This document shows positions 59,031 through 64,000 of a DNA stretch of 64,000 nt, in pieces. This stretch comes from Utricularia gibba (Eukaryota > Streptophyta > Magnoliopsida > Lamiales > Lentibulariaceae): NCBI GenBank assembly GCA_002189035.1, contig NEEC01000004.1, positions 1,178,001 through 1,242,000 of the forward strand. Direction: 5' to 3'. The notes under the pieces are model-generated. The model worked only from the letters and a program-made list of their open reading frames with translations, was not told the DNA's origin and searched no databases. Position numbers and translations under genes: made by a program. Every line of letters starts with the position of its first letter. Within the stretch, counting starts at the first letter, position 1.

Positions 59031-60436
59031 TCATTCCCTCTTTATGTCTCTCCTTGGGATCTTGCTAAGAACCTTAGCATCAAATACTGCATACTGCTTC
59101 TTGATCTCAGCTCCTGCCTTGTGGGCAAAAGAATCTATCTCATCTTCATATTTCTCGTAAACCAAAGGCACCGTTAACGCCCCCACTGTACCTGTTCGAA
59201 ATCATGAAGCAAAAATGTCACTAATGTAAACTTATATTTATAGAAAAGAGGCTGTATTGGAAGCTCAGGAAATTAGGAAATGATCATCATACTTAGGTAG
59301 AACAGCGTTAAGATGTCAAAGTAGCCGCCCACAATTGACACCAGCCACAAGACAGAAATGACCTGTAACGAGGCAAAGATAATCTATGTGAAACTCAACT
59401 ATATCAGGAGAACATAAAATCATGCTGTTTCAAGTCGCATTTTCAAGCATCTCTTGGTTTTTTAATATTCCTTATACTTACATTTTCAGAACAAATACCA
59501 AGAAGCTTAAAGAGAAAGTCACATTCAAATATAGTATCCACATACAGTGAGAAATTTCTTCAAATCCCTTCCAGAGGCTATTTCTCTAAGAGAAAACAAG
59601 GCTCTATTGATCTCGATCCTGAGATCAGAAACAAACTCCAAGACAGGCTTTTCTGGTATGAAGACTTCTGGGATGCGTGGTGGAGATCTTCAAAAAAGGC
59701 CAATCAAAATAAACAATGATTCAGTGGCATATGATGAGACCACCCAGAAAAAAAAAGTGTTCAACAATGGTGGTGCTCACTTCCTGATAAAGATGGACCC
59801 ATTTGTCCACAAGAACAAGATAACAAGCCCCGTGATCAAAGCATGAGATACCAAAGTGAGGAGATGGTACTCCAGAACATCAAATAAGATCCATATAGCA
59901 GTGGCTACACCAAGAAACCCCCCTGAAACCTTCTTATCCCTCCATAGAAGCACATCAGCAGCTGAACATCAACGAGAGTCAAGCACGTTAGCTAACTAAA
60001 TACACTCTTCGAACTCCTCCATTCCACAAAACTTGTTAACAGTCTATCGGAAAACGGGGGAAAATCAATCACAAAAGGAACAGTGAAAAATAAACTTGAT
60101 CATAAGGAAACAATTCCCGGATGCAGAAAGATCCCGTTCAACGCATCAGCCACACAAGAAAACACGCGAAAGGGACTTGATCCCATCATAATACGCAAAA
60201 TCGACGAATCTCACGGAGACGATCCGTGTCGATATCAGTTTCCGGATTCACCCAGTTTCAAGAATCTTACCTATACCACCACCAAGTACAGCATGAACAT
60301 CCGTCTCCCTGCCGAAGAGACGTTTGATTTTGGGCTTGAAAGATGACAGCAACGCATCATCATCGGAGTCCGACGACGATGAGGACGAATCGGGATTGAT
60401 TTTTTCGACTATCTTTTCCACAAATGAATCCGCCAT
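59031..60436 (-). CDS. Reticulon-like protein B (RTNLB)
   Basis: ER-membrane-shaping reticulon. Exons: 60436-60271, 59961-59781, 59687-59546, 59362-59293 and 59191-59031, making 239 residues. The N-terminus is acidic and Ser-rich ([19 protein letters not shown]), then [16 protein letters not shown], the plant RTNLB signature at the start of the reticulon domain. Two long membrane hairpins follow: [20 protein letters not shown] to [10 protein letters not shown], and [19 protein letters not shown] to [12 protein letters not shown]. The conserved tail is [20 protein letters not shown], ending DIKRE. ATG 60436 is used; the open frame reaches farther upstream without a better start. The frame is intact. 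Confidence 0.95.
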
Positions 60437-60597
60437 GTTCCTGCGATCAAACCAGAAGACGAAACGCCGTTTGAGTGCAGAGAAGCTATAACCGACCCCA
60501 AACTGCAATTGTATCTCAACCGTGAGCTACTCCTCCAATAATAGAAATATATTTTCAAAATATGTAATTTAATCCTATTTTTCGAAATGGACGGATT

Positions 60598-60625
60598 TGG
60601 GCCGTATATGGGCTTTTAGTGGGCT
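60598..60625. promoter_or_regulatory. Three site II (TGGGCC/T) boxes in a divergent promoter
   Basis: TGGGCC at 60598, TGGGCT at 60609 and TGGGCT at 60620 lie between the RTNLB start (60436, minus) and the bL25m start (60697, plus), only 260 bp apart. Site II elements bind TCP factors and are typical of plant promoters for ribosomal and mitochondrial proteins, which suits the bL25m gene. All three are in the + orientation. Confidence 0.7.
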
Positions 60626-60696
60626 CATTGATTTCGTTGGCATTTCTTAGAACCCTCCTCGAATCGCAGTCGTTCTCGGCGACTGAATTCGTTCTA

Positions 60697-62227
60697 ATGC
60701 TGGTCCGGCGAGCGGCGTCGCTGTGCGCCTCCACCTTGCACCACCGTCTGCGGAGGTTTTCCATCGCCGCTGTCCATCAGGAACTCGATGATCTTCCGGA
60801 ATTCAGGTACCTGGAGGGATTACCTAAACCGGACCCCAAATACAATGAAATTATTGAAGCGATTCCGCGTCCTAAGTCGGGAAAGAACATTGCTGCGAAA
60901 GAAAGGGCAGCTGGTCGAGCTCCGAGTATAGTATTTGAAGCGGAAGATGGACAGCACGGGGGCAATAAACGTCTCATTTCTGTACAGAGTAAACAGATAA
61001 AGAAGCTTGTGAATCATTTGGGCCAGCATTTCTTTCTCTCCAGGCTTTTTGATCTAGAGGTTCATCAGGAATTCGGCTCGGAAGATATTGTGGAGAAAGT
61101 TCGCGTATTACCGCGGGCGGTAAGTGTTTTTTTGCTTCAGCGATGGCTGTTCTATTTACAATATATGAAAGGTGTTCACCCCACTTGCTTGAGTTTACTG
61201 GTGACGGAATTGATTTTGTTTGAGTACTATGCCCTGATTGGAAAGTGGACGAGATTATCGTGTAGGAGCTATAAAACTCATGTTTTTTGTTGGTGGAATT
61301 GGAAATAGCCCATTCTTTTTATCTGGTTTCTGTTGCGAAGCTTCGGACTCTCTGGTTTGTGAAGTTATGTCATAGAACCCTTTGCTGGCAGAAGAATTGC
61401 ATAGTCTGCATTGTTTTACCGTGCTTGTGGTGAGGCTTTTGAAACTGTAAGCCCGTTTTCTGTGCCACCGAATTTGAAATTTTTACAACGTGCTGAAGGT
61501 TTTGAAATTGGGCATTCCTGGTTTATGTGCTGAATAATCTGCATTTTTATAACCGTCTTTTGTCGAAAAAAAAAAAGAATTGGCGAATGCTACATTGATC
61601 TATTATGGTTTGTGATAAAGCTCGTGAACTTTAGGTTCTTTGTTTTGAGAACTGGTGATGGTGAAACAATTTTGGAATCTGTTAGGATTGATAAATGCTA
61701 CTTCATTTTAGTGTTATCCCATAGAGCCTGTGGAACTGAATGTCTCATGACCTGATGGAGTCTCTCTTGATGTGTTTCAGATTCATCTTCATGCAGGCAC
61801 AGATGCACTGCTCAACGTTACCTTCATAAGAGCTCCATCCAGTGCCTGGTTGAAGGTTAACGTTCCCCTCGTATTCCGGGCGAAGATGTTTCACCAGGCT
61901 TGAAGAAAGGTATCTACCCAGCAAGCTCACCTGCTTTCCCCTTCATCCTAACTCAATCAGGATACTCTCAAACAGTGCAGTAATATTTTGTGCCTCATTT
62001 CTGCAGGATCCCCTCTGCTTACCATCGAGAGAACCGTCAAGTATCTCTGTCCGGCAGATATAATTCCGCCATACATCGACGTCGATATCAGCGAGCTCGA
62101 CGTCGGTCAGAAGATCGTCGCCGGCGACCTCAAAGTTCATCCTGCACTAAAGCTTCTAAGATCTAAGGGTGATCCAATATGCAAGATAAAGGGTGCTCGG
62201 GCCTCCGATCAACGGAAGTCCAAGTGA
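60697..62227 (+). CDS. Mitochondrial large-subunit ribosomal protein bL25 (frameshift in exon 2)
   Basis: bL25-family ribosomal protein (L25/Gln-tRNA synthetase anticodon-binding fold), which binds 5S rRNA in bacteria; plant versions are nuclear-encoded and organellar. Exons: 60697-61119, 61781-61909 and 62007-62227. The Arg/Ala-rich N-terminus (MLVRRAASLCASTLHHRLRR) suits a mitochondrial presequence. Then come GRAPSIVFEAEDGQHGGNKR, LVNHLGQHFFLSRLFDLEV, and in exon 3 KYLCPADIIPPYIDVDISEL and KVHPALKLL. In exon 2 the GGG run at 61878-61880 needs one more G: as written the frame ends at a TGA (61900-61902), while the shifted frame gives the conserved GEDVSPGLKKG. With the base added, exon 2 ends in the phase exon 3 requires and the protein is 257 residues. 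Confidence 0.9.
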
Positions 62228-64000
62228 GCCAAGCCTAACTTCCACCTTCTCTCTGTTTCTCTTTTTCCTTATAAGACAACCAAGAATCCCATGCCTAACT
62301 CAAAATTACTACCCCTTTATTTAATATCATTTTTGTCTATAATTCCCAAATTACCTCTTATTTTAAAATCAATTTCACTTTATGATATAATACCCGTTGT
62401 TTTAAAAATTTATTATTAAATAAAGTTTTCAATTAATTACAGTATATATTTATATTAACATCAATCGATTCATCCTTTTCAGACAATATGATGTAGTAAC
62501 AATAAAATTATAGGTACAAATATGTTAACAATTGAGCCGCAATCAGTGATGATAGAACTTCTTTTATGTACGGAAAAGAAGTGGGCCTTGGGCCCAACTT
62601 GATTCGAGAAATTATGGTAATTGACAAGGATGTTTAAATTATTTCGGAAAATCCAGTAATATAACTAATGTATTATTTGATTTAAATCTTTATATTTAAT
62701 TTTTTATGGTTTTAAGAAATTATGTGTATTATTATATTTTTGTTGTAAAAATAACGATAATTAAAACATAGTATTTTTCAAAAATTAATGATTTGAAGCT
62801 TTATGATCTGATAATATAATATATTAAAGTTGTGGAATTTTACATAAAAAATTAAAAGATATTTACTAATGTAATATCATAAAAATTATAAAAATGTAAT
62901 CCAAAAACGTATATTCATCTTTTACATAAGTATTGATACTCGATAATTTCCAATACGAATATTGAAAACTAATACGTAAAATTTATGAATACAAATAACA
63001 ATTTTAGATTTGGATGAAGGTATATTGGTGTGTGTTAGACTATTTACTTAAAAATATTTTCGGGAATTATTCGTATTTAATAACAAAACTTGTTACGTAA
63101 TGTATTTTCAAAATCAAAAAGCGTTGTACACATTGTTGTATGAAGCTATTTGTTGTAGCAGAGTCCATATTCCACAAGTTAGGTCTCGTCGTCCTCGTAG
63201 ATGAGGCAGCCCTAAGTTTCCCATATGGAGACTTTTATTCTATTGACGCTAGATTAGGGAAAACCCTCCTCCTCCTCCACTAATTCATTACCCTAAACTA
63301 ATTCCAACCAAAATATTGGGTTCTGAGCTGCGTGACAATGAACAGAGATCGATCCCACTTGCTGGCTTCAGCACTTCAGAATGAAAGCTATTGCCTGCGC
63401 CCAAAGTCTTCCAAGTTGCAGCGACAGCGACACAACACACGGGCAGCTCTTGATAATTGCTTAGGATAGACCACCCCCCCACCTCAAGCCTTACAATTAT
63501 TAACTAACTAATGCATTATCTATGGACTTGTGGTGAGTTTGGATTCGAGTTCCATGTGAAAAATGGAGAACCCATTGGTGGGTTTGATGTCTAACGCACA
63601 GTCCCTTAAGGAAGCATCCTGATTTAGTTGTGCAGATGAAGGGTTGAACCCATTTGGGTAGGAAAGAAAGGTTGTTGTATATGTTGAAGTTCTTGTGTTT
63701 TGATTCGAAAAGGTTTTGGGATCCTGGGCTGCAATGCTGCTGCGTCCAGCTTGGACTGGAGTGTGTGAGGTCTTAGGCATCAAAATTTCAAAGTATCAAT
63801 GGTAAATGTGTCGTCTGTGTATAGGAACACTACAGGGATTAGTCATCGTATGTTCAAATCCAGGTTCATCTACGGGATTTCAAAGAAAGCTGATGAGAAG
63901 AAGAATCGTAGCCTGTTGGGCTTGGTGCGTTCTTGATGAGATCATCGAGCTCCGGAAGAAGTCGTCGTCGAAGAGAAGCTCCGACATGGCGATATCATTG
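62228..64000. other. AT-rich intergenic region
   Basis: 62280-63140 is AT-rich with no gene seen. 63170-63850 is mixed with short unrecognised ORFs. Near the edge a minus-strand ATG at 63986 opens a short frame (MSELLFDDDFFRSS) that could be a first exon, but nothing confirms it. Confidence 0.4.

Overview
The window is nuclear DNA from a flowering plant, most likely a dicot. Genes are rich in introns with GT..AG borders, intergenic DNA is AT-rich, and the gene content is plant-specific: GLR channels, PAM68, BRX, WRKY, DREB-type ERF, EDR2, TBL and RTNLB. It is ordinary euchromatin with about one gene per 3 to 4 kb. There is no operon logic, CRISPR array, prophage or intact transposon. I cannot name the species.

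Layout. 1-10.2 kb: a tandem glutamate-receptor-like (GLR) array on + (copy A cut by the window edge, an older 3' fragment, and near-complete copy B). 10.3-12.1 kb: a VPS62/DUF946 gene on -. 13-14.6 kb: coding-like debris, a GC-rich foldback element and the last two exons of a PMT-type methyltransferase pseudogene. 15-18.9 kb: BREVIS RADIX-like (-). 20.6-21.1 kb: PAM68 (-). 22.8-28.4 kb: a 22-exon EDR2-like PH-START-DUF1336 gene (+). 28.9-31.3 kb: phosphomevalonate kinase (-). 32.4-34.5 kb: a mid-SUN protein (-). 35.3 kb: tRNA-Ala(CGC), followed by an OXA1-like fragment. 37.2-38 kb: an ERF/DREB A-6 factor (+). 38.9-40.1 kb: a 140-bp tandem repeat beside a secreted repeat protein (-). 40.6-41.9 kb: a group III WRKY carrying WKKYGQK (-). 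43.1-45 kb: an AAAP/GABA-transporter-like gene (-). 45.3-47.2 kb: a 3xHMG-box pseudogene and a shortened sister gene (-). 47.7-49.6 kb: a TBL O-acetyltransferase (-). 50.2-52.4 kb: a CIP1/NET4-like coiled-coil protein (-). 56.7-58.6 kb: a WRKY19-type zinc-finger repeat protein (+). 59-62.2 kb: a head-to-head pair, RTNLB reticulon (-) and mitochondrial bL25 (+), sharing a promoter with three TGGGCC/T boxes.

I rebuilt the exon structures by hand from splice signals, phase and family knowledge; most starts therefore differ from the longest open frames. Ten multi-exon or single-exon genes close perfectly in frame. Six others (GLR-B, VPS62, BRX, ERF, the WRKY19-type gene with two, and bL25m) each need exactly one extra base in a short G or C run. 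All seven defects have the same sign, which points to consensus errors rather than six independent pseudogenes.

The genes do not form one pathway. Local relationships are tandem duplication (GLR, HMG-box), convergent 3' ends (EDR2/PMK and WRKY19-type/RTNLB) and one divergent promoter (RTNLB/bL25m). I did not find a novel multi-gene system. The most distinctive items are the HMG-box sister gene with mitosis-type promoter elements, the WKKYGQK WRKY, the foldback element and the secreted repeat protein.
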